This document shows positions 10,345 through 19,318 of a DNA stretch of 64,000 nt, piece after piece. The position numbers and the translations under genes are program-made. The stretch spans positions 1-64,000 of the forward strand of contig CAWESK010000008.1 of assembly GCA_963811685.1 (NCBI GenBank). Reading direction: 5' to 3'. Within the stretch, counting starts at the first letter, position 1. Each line of letters begins with the position of its first letter. The notes under the pieces are model-generated. The model saw only the letters and a program-made list of their open reading frames with translations. It was not told where the DNA came from and did not search any database. This DNA comes from CAIWHR01 sp963811685. Lineage in GTDB: Bacteria > Pseudomonadota > Gammaproteobacteria > Burkholderiales > Casimicrobiaceae.

Positions 10345-11076
10345 TCAGATCCAGTCAGGGTCGGAAAGCTGCGTGAACACCCGGCGCAACCCCTCTCCCC
10401 ATTCCTTGTGCACCATCTGGAAGTAGGGGTCGGACTCCTCGATGCGGCGCTGCAGCCGGACCGCCAGCGAGTTGACTTCATAGACCAGCAGATCGATCGG
10501 CAGTCCGACCGAGATGTTCGAGCGCATCGTCGAGTCGAACGACACCAGCGTGCATTTGGTCGCTTCGACCAGCGACGATGCCCGGGTGACCACGCGATCG
10601 AGCACCGGCTTGCCGTACTTGCTCTCGCCGATCTGGAAGTAGCAGGTCTCCGGCGTCGCCTCGATGAAGTTGCCTTCGCTGTAGACGTCGAACAGGCGGG
10701 GCGCCTCGCCTTTGATCTGGCCGCCAACCAGGAAATTCGCGTGCGAGTCGATGTTGTTCTGCGCCATGTACGGACCGTCGCGCTCCTTCACTTCCCGCAA
10801 CGCGTCGCCCAGCAGCCGTGCGACCTCGAACATCGACACCGCGTTCCACAGATTGAGCTGCCCGTCGGTGGAGCGGGCGCGCTGCTCCAGCGTGTTGACG
10901 GCATTCTGCGTGATCGACAGATTGCCCGACGACAGCATCACGATCACGCGGTCGCCGGGCTGCACGAACGTGCGCATCTTGGAAAAGCGTGAAATCTGGT
11001 CGACGCCCGCGTTGGTCCGCGAGTCCGACGCGAAGATCATTCCGGCGTCGAGCGTTATCGCAACACAATAAGTCAT
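10345..11076 (-). CDS. Anbu, proteasome-like Ntn hydrolase
   Basis: A 243-residue proteasome-type protease of the Anbu (ancestral beta subunit) family. The start MTYCVAITLDAGMIFASDSRTN puts Thr2 at the new N-terminus after Met removal, as expected for the Ntn nucleophile. The conserved ASDSRTNAGVDQISRF and the C-terminal SFDSTMRSNISVGLPIDLL match the family. Anbu proteins assemble into open helical ring particles in the few species studied; their in vivo substrate is not established. It sits 8 bases before the transglutaminase gene and 48 bases after the alpha-E gene on the same strand. Confidence 0.92.
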   Translation of the reverse strand: MTYCVAITLDAGMIFASDSRTNAGVDQISRFSKMRTFVQPGDRVIVMLSSGNLSITQNAVNTLEQRARSTDGQLNLWNAVSMFEVARLLGDALREVKERDGPYMAQNNIDSHANFLVGGQIKGEAPRLFDVYSEGNFIEATPETCYFQIGESKYGKPVLDRVVTRASSLVEATKCTLVSFDSTMRSNISVGLPIDLLVYEVNSLAVRLQRRIEESDPYFQMVHKEWGEGLRRVFTQLSDPDWI

Positions 11077-11124
11077 GAGCCTGGGCGCTGGGAAAAGGCG
11101 GATTCTACCGAAACCCCCGCCGCT

Positions 11125-12081
11125 TCACCGCGGCGGCGCCAGGAAATGGCGGCTGATGCCGTCGCCGAGCGAGGAGATGCGCTCGAGAAAATCCATCAGG
11201 TACTCGTGCAGGCCCTGCTCGATGATGGCGTCTGCGCGCCCGTAGTGCAGCTTGGCGTGGAGCTCGCCCGCGGCGCGCTCCACTTCCCGGCTCGAGTTGT
11301 CGCACAGCATCTCGAGCGTCTCGTGGATGAAGTTCATGCAGGCATGGAGCGAGCGCGGCATGTCGTCGCGCAGGATCAGGAGCTCGGCCACCCGGCGCGG
11401 CGTAATCACGTCGCTGTAGATCTTGCGATACGACTCGAAACCCGACACCGAGCGCAACAATGCGCCCCACTGGTAGTAGTCGACCGCGCCGCCGACGTCG
11501 GCTGCGCTCGGCAGCAGCGTGTGGTATTTGACGTCGAGGATGCGCGCGGTGTTGTCGGCGCGCTCGACGTGCGTGCCGAGCCGGATGAAGTGATAGGCCT
11601 CGTCGCGCAGCATCGTGCCGAAGGTGACCCCGCGGAAGAGATGCGAGCGCATCTTCACCCAGTCGAGGAATTCGGACACCCCGCGCGTCTCCAGCGTCGC
11701 GAAATCGCAGTCGCGCATCTCGAGCCAGGACGAGTTCAAGTCCTCGTACATCTCGGACGTGATCGCGCCGCGCACCGAGCGGGCCGACTCGCGGGCCATG
11801 TACAGGCAGTTGTAGATCGACGACGGATTCGCGGGATCGAGGATCATGAGGCGCAGCACGTTCTCCGCCGACAGCTCTTCGTACTGCTCGTAGTACATCG
11901 TGACGAGACCCGAGGTGACGAGCGGCACCGCCCACGGCTCGGCCCAGGCGAGGCCGGGCTCGATCACCTCGTAGGGCAGCAGCGACATCTTGTAGGTGAC
12001 GTCGAGGAGCCGCGCGGCATTCTCCGCCCGCTCGATGTGGCGCGACATCCAGAAAAGCTCGTTGGCGGTGCGGCAGAGCAT
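11125..12081 (-). CDS. alpha-E domain protein (DUF403)
   Basis: A 318-residue, mostly helical protein opening with MLCRTANELFWMSRHIERAENAARLLDVTY, the hallmark of the alpha-E family. The repeated RxxHVERADNTARILDVKY half in the middle suggests an internal duplication. It has no known catalytic motif. Comparative genomics consistently links it with circularly permuted ATP-grasp and transglutaminase genes, where it is proposed to help make or modify a small peptide. It starts nine bases after the ATP-grasp stop. Confidence 0.9.
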   Translation of the reverse strand: MLCRTANELFWMSRHIERAENAARLLDVTYKMSLLPYEVIEPGLAWAEPWAVPLVTSGLVTMYYEQYEELSAENVLRLMILDPANPSSIYNCLYMARESARSVRGAITSEMYEDLNSSWLEMRDCDFATLETRGVSEFLDWVKMRSHLFRGVTFGTMLRDEAYHFIRLGTHVERADNTARILDVKYHTLLPSAADVGGAVDYYQWGALLRSVSGFESYRKIYSDVITPRRVAELLILRDDMPRSLHACMNFIHETLEMLCDNSSREVERAAGELHAKLHYGRADAIIEQGLHEYLMDFLERISSLGDGISRHFLAPPR

Positions 12082-12090
12082 CGGGGTCTT

Positions 12091-13572
12091 CTACCGGGCG
12101 ACGACCCAGGTGTCCTTCGTGCCCCCGCCCTGCGACGAGTTCACGATCAGCGAGCCTTCGCGGAGCGCGACGCGCGTGAGGCCGCCGGGCACGAGGCTCA
12201 CGTGCTTGCCGGACAGCACGTAGGGGCGCAAATCGACGTGCCGAGGGGCGAGGCCGCTTTCGACGAACGTCGGGCATGTCGACAGGGCGAGCGTGGGTTG
12301 CGCGATGTACTTGTCGGGATGCGCGAGGATCCGCGCCCGGAATTGCTCGCGCTCCGCCGCCGTTGCCGCGGGGCCGACGAGCATCCCGTAGCCGCCGGCG
12401 CCGTGCACCTCCTTGACCACAAGCTCGGCCAGATGCGCGAGCACGTGGTCGCGATCCTCGTGCCGGTGAAGGCGCCACGTGGGCACGTTGTTCAGCACCG
12501 GCTCCTCCGCGAGATAGAACTTGATCATGTCCGGGACGTAAGGATAGATCGACTTGTCGTCGGCCACGCCGGTGCCGATCGCGTTGGCGAGCGTGACGCG
12601 CCCCGCGCGATAGGCGCCGAAGAGCCCCGGAACCCCGAGCATCGAGTCGGGGCGAAACGCGCGCGGATCGAGGAAATCGTCGTCGACGCGGCGATAGATC
12701 ACATGGACCCGCTGCGGGCCTTTGGTCGTGCGCATGTATACGGTGTCGCTCTGCACGAAGAGGTCGATGCCCTCGACCAGCTCGACGCCCATCTGCTGCG
12801 CGAGAAACGCATGCTCGTAATAGGCCGAGTTGTACGCGCCCGGCGTCAGCACGGCCACGGTCGGCGTTTCCTCCCCTGCCGGCGCCAGCGCGTGGAGGTT
12901 TTCGAGCAGCAGGTCGGGATAGTGCTGGACCGGCCGGATCGGCTGCGTGGCGAAGAGCTCGGGGAAGAGCCGCATCATCATCCTGCGGTTTTCCAGCATG
13001 TAGGACACGCCGGAGGGCACGCGCAGGTTGTCCTCGAGAACGTAGTACTCGCCTTCGCCCGCGCGGACGATGTCGACGCCGGCGATATGTGCATAGATGC
13101 CGCCGGGGACGTCCATGCCCTGCATTTCCTTGCGGTACTGCTCGTTGCCGAGCACGCGCTCGCGCGGCACGACGCCCGCCGCGAGGATCTTCTGATCGTG
13201 ATAGACGTCGTGCAGGAAGGCGTTGAGAGCGCTGACGCGTTGGCGCAGGCCCCGGTCCAGCACCTTCCACTCGTCCGCCGGAATGATGCGCGGCACGATG
13301 TCGAACGGAATCAGCCGCTCGGTCCCCGATTCCTCGCCGTAGACGGCAAAGGTGATGCCGACGCGATGGAACGCACGCTCGGCCTCCTCCCGCTTCTGGG
13401 CGATCCGCGCGGGCGCCGTCCGGCCGAGCCAGCCGGCGAACGCCTCGTAATGAGGCCGCACCCGACCCTCGGGTGTCTGCATTTCGTCGTATGGGGTGCG
13501 GGGGGACACGAAAATAATATCGGGGTGGCTCGAAACCGCCGGTTTGCCCATCGCAAATCCCGGGCCATGCAA
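12091..13572 (-). CDS. circularly permuted ATP-grasp type 2 protein
   Basis: A 493-residue protein of the circularly permuted ATP-grasp family (DUF404/DUF407). Typical stretches are ITFAVYGEESGTERLIPFD, EYYVLEDNLRVPSGVSYMLEN, VLTPGAYNSAYYEHAFLA and VVKEVHGAGGYGMLVGP, which include the predicted ATP/Mg ligands (E-D-N and K-E motifs). The family is inferred to form peptide-like amide bonds. The ATG at 13572 is used by the open frame; MGKPAVSS eight residues later is an alternative start. It is the first gene of the Anbu cluster. Upstream is a 190-bp region shared with the divergent tRNA-Val. Confidence 0.88.
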   Translation of the reverse strand: MHGPGFAMGKPAVSSHPDIIFVSPRTPYDEMQTPEGRVRPHYEAFAGWLGRTAPARIAQKREEAERAFHRVGITFAVYGEESGTERLIPFDIVPRIIPADEWKVLDRGLRQRVSALNAFLHDVYHDQKILAAGVVPRERVLGNEQYRKEMQGMDVPGGIYAHIAGVDIVRAGEGEYYVLEDNLRVPSGVSYMLENRRMMMRLFPELFATQPIRPVQHYPDLLLENLHALAPAGEETPTVAVLTPGAYNSAYYEHAFLAQQMGVELVEGIDLFVQSDTVYMRTTKGPQRVHVIYRRVDDDFLDPRAFRPDSMLGVPGLFGAYRAGRVTLANAIGTGVADDKSIYPYVPDMIKFYLAEEPVLNNVPTWRLHRHEDRDHVLAHLAELVVKEVHGAGGYGMLVGPAATAAEREQFRARILAHPDKYIAQPTLALSTCPTFVESGLAPRHVDLRPYVLSGKHVSLVPGGLTRVALREGSLIVNSSQGGGTKDTWVVAR

Positions 13573-13652
13573 GAAAAGCTTGCTCCGCTAGAGGCTTACC
13601 CCGGACCGCTATGCCGGGGGCATCGGACCGCCCCCAAAACCGGGCGCAAATC

Positions 13653-13667
13653 GCACTGCGTCGGTGC
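13653..13667. promoter_or_regulatory. NtrC-like palindrome GCAC-N6-GGTGC
   Basis: GCAC(TGCGTC)GGTGC has the form of enterobacterial NtrC enhancer sites and is flanked by an A-rich stretch on one side and a T-run on the other. It lies about 80-95 bases upstream of the ATP-grasp start. I found no convincing -24/-12 sigma54 element between it and the gene (only a weak GG-N10-GC), so the assignment is tentative. Confidence 0.3.
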
Positions 13668-13671
13668 ATTT

Positions 13672-13696
13672 TTTGTCCAGGACACACATGGACAAA
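13672..13696. promoter_or_regulatory. inverted repeat TTTGTCC-N11-GGACAAA
   Basis: A perfect 7-bp inverted repeat with an 11-bp spacer, between the NtrC-like palindrome and the tRNA-Val -35 box. Arm length and spacing suit a dimeric regulator. It could control the Anbu operon, the tRNA, or neither. Confidence 0.3.
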
Positions 13697-13710
13697 TCGA
13701 TGATCCGCGT

Positions 13711-13740
13711 TTGACCCCCCTCCGCGCAGCGTGCTTAAAT
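13711..13740 (+). promoter_or_regulatory. sigma70-like promoter of tRNA-Val
   Basis: TTGACC (13711-13716) and TTAAAT (13735-13740) with an 18-base spacer lie 23 bases upstream of the tRNA 5' end. Confidence 0.55.
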
Positions 13741-13763
13741 CGTGGCTCCTGTCTGGGTTCGCG

Positions 13764-13838
13764 GGGCGGTTAGCTCAGCGGTAGAGCACTGCCTTCACAC
13801 GGCAGGGGTCACAGGATCGTACCCTGTACCGCCCACCA
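13764..13838 (+). tRNA. tRNA-Val (CAC anticodon)
   Basis: A 75-nt cloverleaf with encoded CCA. The acceptor stem GGGCGGT pairs with ACCGCCC, the D-arm is GCTCAGCGGTAGAGC, and the anticodon loop TTCACAC gives CAC, which reads GUG valine codons. The T-arm is the imperfect-looking but foldable CAGG-ATCGTAC-CCTG. Confidence 0.95.
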
Positions 13839-13847
13839 CATGAACCA

Positions 13848-13882
13848 AGGGGTTACGCGCAAGTGTAACCCCTCTTTTTTTG
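13848..13882 (+). terminator. rho-independent terminator after tRNA-Val
   Basis: A 9-bp stem AGGGGTTAC/GTAACCCCT with an 8-base loop, followed by a run of eight T residues, ten bases after the tRNA CCA end. Confidence 0.88.
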
Positions 13883-13904
13883 CGCCTCACCAAGGTGCAC
13901 GCCG

Positions 13905-14608
13905 ATGTCCGTTCCGGAGTCCGTAACAAGCCACACGCATCGCCGTCGATGCCTGCGTCTTCGATGCTTACGGCACGCTTTTCGACGTGCATTCGGTGGC
14001 GGTGCGCGCCGAAGCGCTCCTGCCGGGCCGCGGCGCAGCGCTGTCGCAGCTGTGGCGTACGAAGCAGCTCGAATACACGTGGCTGCAAAGCCTGATGGGC
14101 GTGCCGCCGCGCGAGGATTTCGCCGCGGTCACCGCGCACGCGCTCGACTACGCGCTGGCCGCACTGGGCACAAAGATCGCCAATGCCGACCGCGACCACC
14201 TGCTCGACGCGTACCTGGTGCTCGCGCCGTATCGCGGATGTTCCGGCGGCCCTGGCCTCACTCGCACCGCGACCGCGCTGGATCCTGTCGAACGGGACGC
14301 TGGCGATGCTGGAGCCGCTCGTCCGGCATAGCGGTCTCGATCCGCACCTCGATGGCGTGCTGTCGGTCGACGCCGCCGGCATCTTCAAGCCGAGTCCGCG
14401 CGTCTATCAGCTGGCAGTCGACAAGCTGCGCTTGCCTGCGTCCCGCATCGGGTTCGTGTCGTCGAACTGCTGGGACGCGATCGGCGCCAAGGCGTTCGGA
14501 TTCAAGACGTTCTGGATCAACCGCACCGGCGCACCCGTCGACCGGCACGGTCCTCCGCCGGATCGGATCCTTTCGACGCTCGCCGATCTCCCGCCACTGC
14601 TGGCGTGA
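13905..14608 (+). CDS. HAD hydrolase, haloacid dehalogenase type II-like (two frameshifts)
   Basis: A HAD-superfamily hydrolase of about 234 residues. Motif I is in VFDAYGTLFDVHSV (nucleophile Asp). Motif II is in WILSNGTLAMLEPL, the Lys in AGIFKPSPRVYQL and the acidic loop in IGFVSSNCWDAIGAKAFGF. The order and the SSNCWD motif match (S)-2-haloacid dehalogenases. The start MSVPESVTS (13905) is in a different frame from motif I, with a shift near 13930, and a second shift lies near 14240. The span is 704 nt, a multiple of three plus two, consistent with two inserted bases. It runs convergent to the SDR gene, one base apart. Confidence 0.75.
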
Positions 14609-14609
14609 C

Positions 14610-15374
14610 TCACGGCATGTACTGCCCGCCGTTGACCTCGATCACCTGCCCGGTCACGTAGCCGCTCGCCGCGTCGGACGCGAGATAGAGGAACGTGCCG
14701 GCGCATTCGTCTGCCGAACCGAGGCGGTTCATCGGGATCATCGCCTGCATCGCCTTCAGCTGGTCGGCCGTCGAATAGCGATCGTGAAACGGCGTGACGA
14801 TGACGCCCGGCGAGACGGCGTTGACGCGGATGCCGTCGCCCACGACCTCCTTCGCCCAGCCGTGCGTCACCGCGGACACGAAGCCCTTGGCGCCCGCATA
14901 GAGAATCGCCCCGCCGCCGCCGCCGTGCCGCGCGGCGATCGACGTGACGTTGATCACGTTGCCGGATTTCTGCCGGCGCATCCCGGGGATCACTTCGCGC
15001 ATGAAGAGCGCGACCTGCGTGCAGTTGAGCGAGAGCACGCGGTCGATGTGCTCGACCGTGTAGTCCTCGATCCTGATGCGGCCCAGCATGCCGCCGGCAT
15101 TGTTGATCAGCACGTCGATGCGCCCGTACGCCGAGAGCGTGTCGGCGACGATGCGCTTCACGTCCGCTTCGACCATGACGTCGCCGCCCACGACCATCGC
15201 CTCGGCGCCCTGCTGCTTCGCCTGCGCCGCCACTGCCCGAGCGGCGTCGCCGCTGGCGTTGTAATGGATGGCGAGCTTGCTGCCTTCGCGCGCGAAGGCG
15301 AGCGCGGCGGCCGCGCCGATGCCGGTCGACGCGCCGGTGACGAGGACGACCTTGCCTTTGAGATCCGGATACAT
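14610..15374 (-). CDS. SDR family oxidoreductase
   Basis: A 254-residue short-chain dehydrogenase/reductase. The Rossmann motif is VTGASTGIGAAAA near residue 12, with NNAGG in the middle. The catalytic Ser is in INVTSIAARH and the Tyr/Lys pair in ILYAGAKGF. The C-terminus VTGQVIEVNGGQYMP is typical of classical 3-oxoacyl-ACP reductase-like SDRs. The ATG at 15374 is preceded by AAGGAG. As read, the upstream LysR gene runs into this frame without a stop; I treat this as a one-base error and the SDR as a separate gene. Substrate unknown. Confidence 0.88.
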   Translation of the reverse strand: MYPDLKGKVVLVTGASTGIGAAAALAFAREGSKLAIHYNASGDAARAVAAQAKQQGAEAMVVGGDVMVEADVKRIVADTLSAYGRIDVLINNAGGMLGRIRIEDYTVEHIDRVLSLNCTQVALFMREVIPGMRRQKSGNVINVTSIAARHGGGGGAILYAGAKGFVSAVTHGWAKEVVGDGIRVNAVSPGVIVTPFHDRYSTADQLKAMQAMIPMNRLGSADECAGTFLYLASDAASGYVTGQVIEVNGGQYMP

Positions 15375-15400
15375 GCATTTCTCCTTGTTGTGAAGAGCTC

Positions 15401-16292
15401 CTACATTCCTTGCCCGGCACGCGGCGACCGCATCGCGGATCGCGGCAATCGCCTGCGGCCGCGGAAAGCTCTTCCTCCAGGCGAGCGCGATGCGCCGCGA
15501 CGGAACGGGCCGCGCAAACGGCACCGGAACGACGAGATTGCTGTGGTACTTGGCCGTCATCGCGTCGCGCGGCAGCACCGAGACGCCGAGGCCCGAGGCG
15601 ACCATGTTGCGCACCGTCTCGAGCGAATTGCCGCGCGTCACCCGCGAATCGGCGCGATTGAGCTCCGGGCAGGCCTCGAGCACCTGCTCGCGAAAGCAGT
15701 GACCCACGCCCAGCAGGATCGGATTCTCGTCGGCGAGCTCGTCGACGCGAACGGACTTGCGCCGCGCCCATTTGTGGCCGCGCGGCACGACGATCCGGAA
15801 CGGCTCCTCGTAGAGGAACTGCGTGACGATGCCCGGCGGAGCGAACGGCAGCGCGACGATCGCCGCGTCGATGCGCCCGCTCTTGAGCGCAGTCTCCAGA
15901 TGCTCGGTCAGGTTCTCCTCGATCTCGAGCGGCATTTGCGGCGCGAGCTCGCGCAGCGCGGGGATCAGATCGGGAAGCAGATACGGCGCGACCGTGTAGA
16001 TCGCGCCCAGTCGAAGCGGGCCGGCGAGCTCGTTGCGGCCCGCCTGCGCGAGCTCCTTCACCCGCGCCGCCTCCTCGAGCACCTTCTGCGCCTGCTCGAC
16101 GATGCGCTCGCCGACGGGCGTCACCGACACTTCGCTCTTCCCGCGTTCGAACAGGCGCGCGCCCAGCTCCTCCTCGAGCTTCTGGATCGCGACCGAAAGC
16201 GCCGGCTGGCTGACGAAGCAGCGCTGCGCCGCGCGGCCGAAGCTCCGCTCGTGCGCGACGGCGACGAGGTAGCGGAGCTCGTTCAGCGTCAT
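15401..16292 (-). CDS. OxyR-like LysR transcriptional regulator (frameshift at C-terminus)
   Basis: An LTTR of about 296 residues: winged HTH (MTLNELRYLVAVAHERSFGR, SQPALSVAIQKLEEELG) and an effector domain. VGHCFREQVLEACPELN resembles the redox cysteine segment of OxyR, with Cys in GHCF and ACPE, so a peroxide sensor is plausible. The ATG (16292) overlaps the galU stop (ATGA). As sequenced, the frame fuses in frame with the SDR. An extra base near 15411-15418 would instead give an ending AAAGQGM at the TAG of 15401-15403; the 892-nt span (three n plus one) supports an insertion. Confidence 0.78.
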
Positions 16293-17176
16293 CGCGACGG
16301 GCGCTCGCCCCGATGCCGGAGGAACGCGGCGAAGTCCTCGGCGAGGTCCGGATGCTTGAGCCCGAAATCGACGGTCGCCTCGAGGTAGCCGAGCTTGCGG
16401 CCGCAATCGTAGCGGCGGCCCTCGAACGTGTAGGCGAGCACGCGCTCGTCGGCGAGCAGCCGGGAGATGGCGTCGGTGAGCTGGATCTCGCCGCCGGCGC
16501 CCGGCGGCATCGACCGCAGGTGATGGAAGATGCGCGGCGTCAGCACGTAACGACCGACGACGGCGAGCGTCGACGGGGTCGTCCCCGGCTTCGGCTTTTC
16601 GACGGTGCGGGAAATCGGCGCGATTCTGCCCTTCGCCGCTCCGGTCTCGACAATGCCCCAGTTGCCGATGTCGTCCGCCGGCACCGTCATCACGCCGATC
16701 ACCGAGCAGCCCTCGCGCTCCGCAAGCTCTCCCATCTGCTGCATCACCGGCACCTCCGCGTCGATGAGGTCGTCGGCCAGCAGCACGGCGAACGGCTCGT
16801 CGCCGACGACGGGCGCGGCGCACAGCACCGCGTGGCCCAGCCCCAGCGCTTCGGACTGCCGGATGTAGATGCAGTTGATCCCGCGCGGCGTCGCGGCCTG
16901 CACCTGCTCCAGGAGCTCGGTCTTGTTGCGAAGCGCAAGCTCGGTCTCGAGCTCGTACGCCTTGTCGAAATGGTCCTCGATCGCGCGCTTGTTGCGGCCG
17001 GTGATGAAGATCATGTCGGTGACGCCGGCCGCCGCGGCCTCCTCGACCGCGTACTGGATCAGCGGCTTGTCGACCACCGGCAGCATCTCCTTCGGACTCG
17101 CCTTCGTCGCGGGAAGAAAGCGGGTGCCGAGGCCGGCCACGGGAAACACGGCTTTCGTGATCTTGCGCATTGTCAT
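16289..17176 (-). CDS. galU: UTP--glucose-1-phosphate uridylyltransferase
   Basis: Makes UDP-glucose from UTP and glucose 1-phosphate for envelope and exopolysaccharide synthesis. The nucleotidyltransferase signature is AVFPVAGLGTRFLPATKASP, with KEMLPVVDKPLIQYAVEEA, FAVLLADDLID, and the C-terminal YDCGRKLGYLEATVDFGL. I chose ATG 17176 (MTMRKITK); 17170 is an alternative, and the open frame extends further upstream without family similarity. About 295 residues, normal for the family. The stop overlaps the LysR start. Confidence 0.95.
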   Translation of the reverse strand: MTMRKITKAVFPVAGLGTRFLPATKASPKEMLPVVDKPLIQYAVEEAAAAGVTDMIFITGRNKRAIEDHFDKAYELETELALRNKTELLEQVQAATPRGINCIYIRQSEALGLGHAVLCAAPVVGDEPFAVLLADDLIDAEVPVMQQMGELAEREGCSVIGVMTVPADDIGNWGIVETGAAKGRIAPISRTVEKPKPGTTPSTLAVVGRYVLTPRIFHHLRSMPPGAGGEIQLTDAISRLLADERVLAYTFEGRRYDCGRKLGYLEATVDFGLKHPDLAEDFAAFLRHRGERPSR

Positions 17177-17201
17177 GGTCCGTCCGCGGGAAAAATCGGC
17201 G

Positions 17202-19284
17202 TCATCGGGATGCCGGCGCCGCACCGGTCTTCAGCAACTGCAGGAGCGCGGGCTCGTCGAGGATCGGCACGCCGAGCTCCTGCGCCTTGGCGAGCTTGCT
17301 TCCCGCCTCCTCGCCGGCGACGACATAATCGGTCTTCTTCGACACGCTGCCGGCGGCCTTGCCGCCCGCGGCTTCGATCAGCGCCTTCGCATCTTCGCGC
17401 GAGAGTGTCGGCAACGTGCCGGTCAATACGATCGTCAGCCCGGCGAGCTTGCCGGCGGGCGCGCGTTCCGGCGCGGCGTCGCGCCAGTGCACGCCGGCCT
17501 TGCGCAATGCGGCGATGACCTCGCGGTTGTGGCGCTCCGCGAAAAACCGCGCAATGCTCTCCGCCACGATCGGCCCGACATCGGGAACGCCGGCGAGCTC
17601 GTCCTGCGTGGCGGCCATCAGCGCGTCGAGATTGCCGAAATGGCGGGCGAGATCCCGCGCCGTCGCCTCGCCGACCTGGCGGATGCCAAGGCCGAAGACG
17701 AAGCGCGCAAGCGTGGTCTCTTTGCTCTTGTCGATCGCGGCCACCACGTTGGCGGCGGATTTGTCGGCCATCCGCTCCAGGTCGGCGAGCGTTCCTGCCT
17801 CCAGCTTGTAGATGTCGGCCGGGGTATGCACGAGCCCGGCATCGACCAGCTGATCGACCAGCTTCTCGCCGAGGCCTTCGATGTCCATCGCGCGGCGGCT
17901 CGCGAAATGCAGCAGCGCCTGCTTGCGCTGCGCGGGACAGAAGAGGCCGCCTGTGCAGCGCGCGATCGCTTCGTCCGCGAGACGCGCGATTGCCGACCCG
18001 CATTCGGGGCACTTCGCCGGCATCACGAACGGCTTCGCATTGCGCGGACGCTTTTCCGGCACGACGCGGACGACTTCGGGGATCACGTCGCCGGCACGGC
18101 GCACGATCACGGTATCGCCGATGTGGACATCCTTGCGCCTGCACCTCATCCTCGTTGTGCAGCGTCGCGTTGGTCACCGTGACGCCGCCGACGAACACGG
18201 GCGCGAGCCGCGCGACGGGCGTGATCGCACCGGTGCGCCCGACCTGGACGTCGATCCCGAGCACCTCGGTCGCCATCTCTTCCGCCGGGAACTTGTGCGC
18301 CACGGCCCAGCGCGGTTCGCGCGTGACGAACCCGAGCGTGCGCTGCGAGGCGAGCGAGTTGACCTTGTAGACGACGCCGTCGATGTCGAACGGCAGGCTG
18401 CTGCGCCGCTCGGCGACGCGCTCGTAGAACGCGATGAGGTCGGCGGCGCCGCGGGCGACGCGCCGCTCGCGATTCACCGGCAGCCCGGCGCCCTCGAAGA
18501 AGTCGAGCAGCCCCGCGTGAGTGGCGGGCAGCGCGAACCCTTGCGTCTCCCCGATGCCATACGCAAAAAAGCGCAGCGGTCGCTGCGCCGTCATCGCCGG
18601 ATCGAGCTGGCGCACCGCCCCCGCGGCGGTGTTGCGCGGATTGATGAAGGTCTTCTGTCCCGCCGCCAGCTGGCGCTCGTTCAGCCGGTCGAAGTCGCTC
18701 CGGTTCATGTAGATCTCGCCGCGGACTTCCAGCACCGCAGGCGGCCGGGCGATGGCGAGCACCTGCGGGACCGCGCGGATCGTGCGCACGTTGCGCGTCA
18801 CGTCCTCGCCCACCTCGCCGTCGCCGCGGGTCGCAGCCACGGCGAGCCTGCCCTTCTCGTAGCGGAGATTGATCGCGAGGCCGTCGAACTTGAGCTCGGC
18901 GACGTACTCGACCGGCGGCGCGTCGGCGGGGAGCCCCAGGTCGCGGCGCACGCGGGCGTCGAACTTCGCCGCGGCTTCGGGCGTGGTGTCGGTTTCGGTG
19001 CGAATCGACAGCATCGGCACGACATGGCGCACCGGCTCGAACTGCTCGAGCGGCACACCCCCGACGCGCTGCGTCGGCGAATCGGGTGTGACGAGCTCCG
19101 GATGCGCCGCCTCGATGGCGACGAGCTCGCGGTACAGGCTGTCGTACTCGGCATCGGAAACGGTCGGCGCGTCCTCGACGTAGTAACGGCGGTCGTGCGC
19201 GGCGATTTCGCGTCGCAGCGCCGTGGCGCGTGCTGCGGCCGCAGCCGTGGAGTCGCTGGAAGCCTTGGCGCGCGCGGCGTTCAT
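17202..19284 (-). CDS. ligA: NAD-dependent DNA ligase LigA (single frameshift)
   Basis: Replicative DNA ligase of about 693 residues. The N-terminal Ia domain has DRRYYVEDAPTVSDAEYD, and the adenylation Lys is in VAELKFDGLAINLRYEKG. The OB fold ends near HNEDEV, where the frame changes (about 18137-18150; expected EVRRKDVHIGDTV, with one base extra). The remainder holds the zinc Cys4 site (CPECG and CTGGLFCP), helix-hairpin-helix repeats and a C-terminal BRCT domain (LTIVLTGTLPTLSREDAK). The span is three n plus one. The start MNAARAKASS (19284) is favoured. Because LigA is essential, the shift is almost certainly a sequence error. Confidence 0.93.
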
Positions 19285-19318
19285 CGGCGAATGGGCGGCG
19301 AACCTCGACGACGCGCCG

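Noticed and set aside
11146..13773. Plus-strand 875-codon frame opposite the Anbu cluster
   Set aside because: It is a shadow of the alpha-E and ATP-grasp genes and has no recognisable domain.
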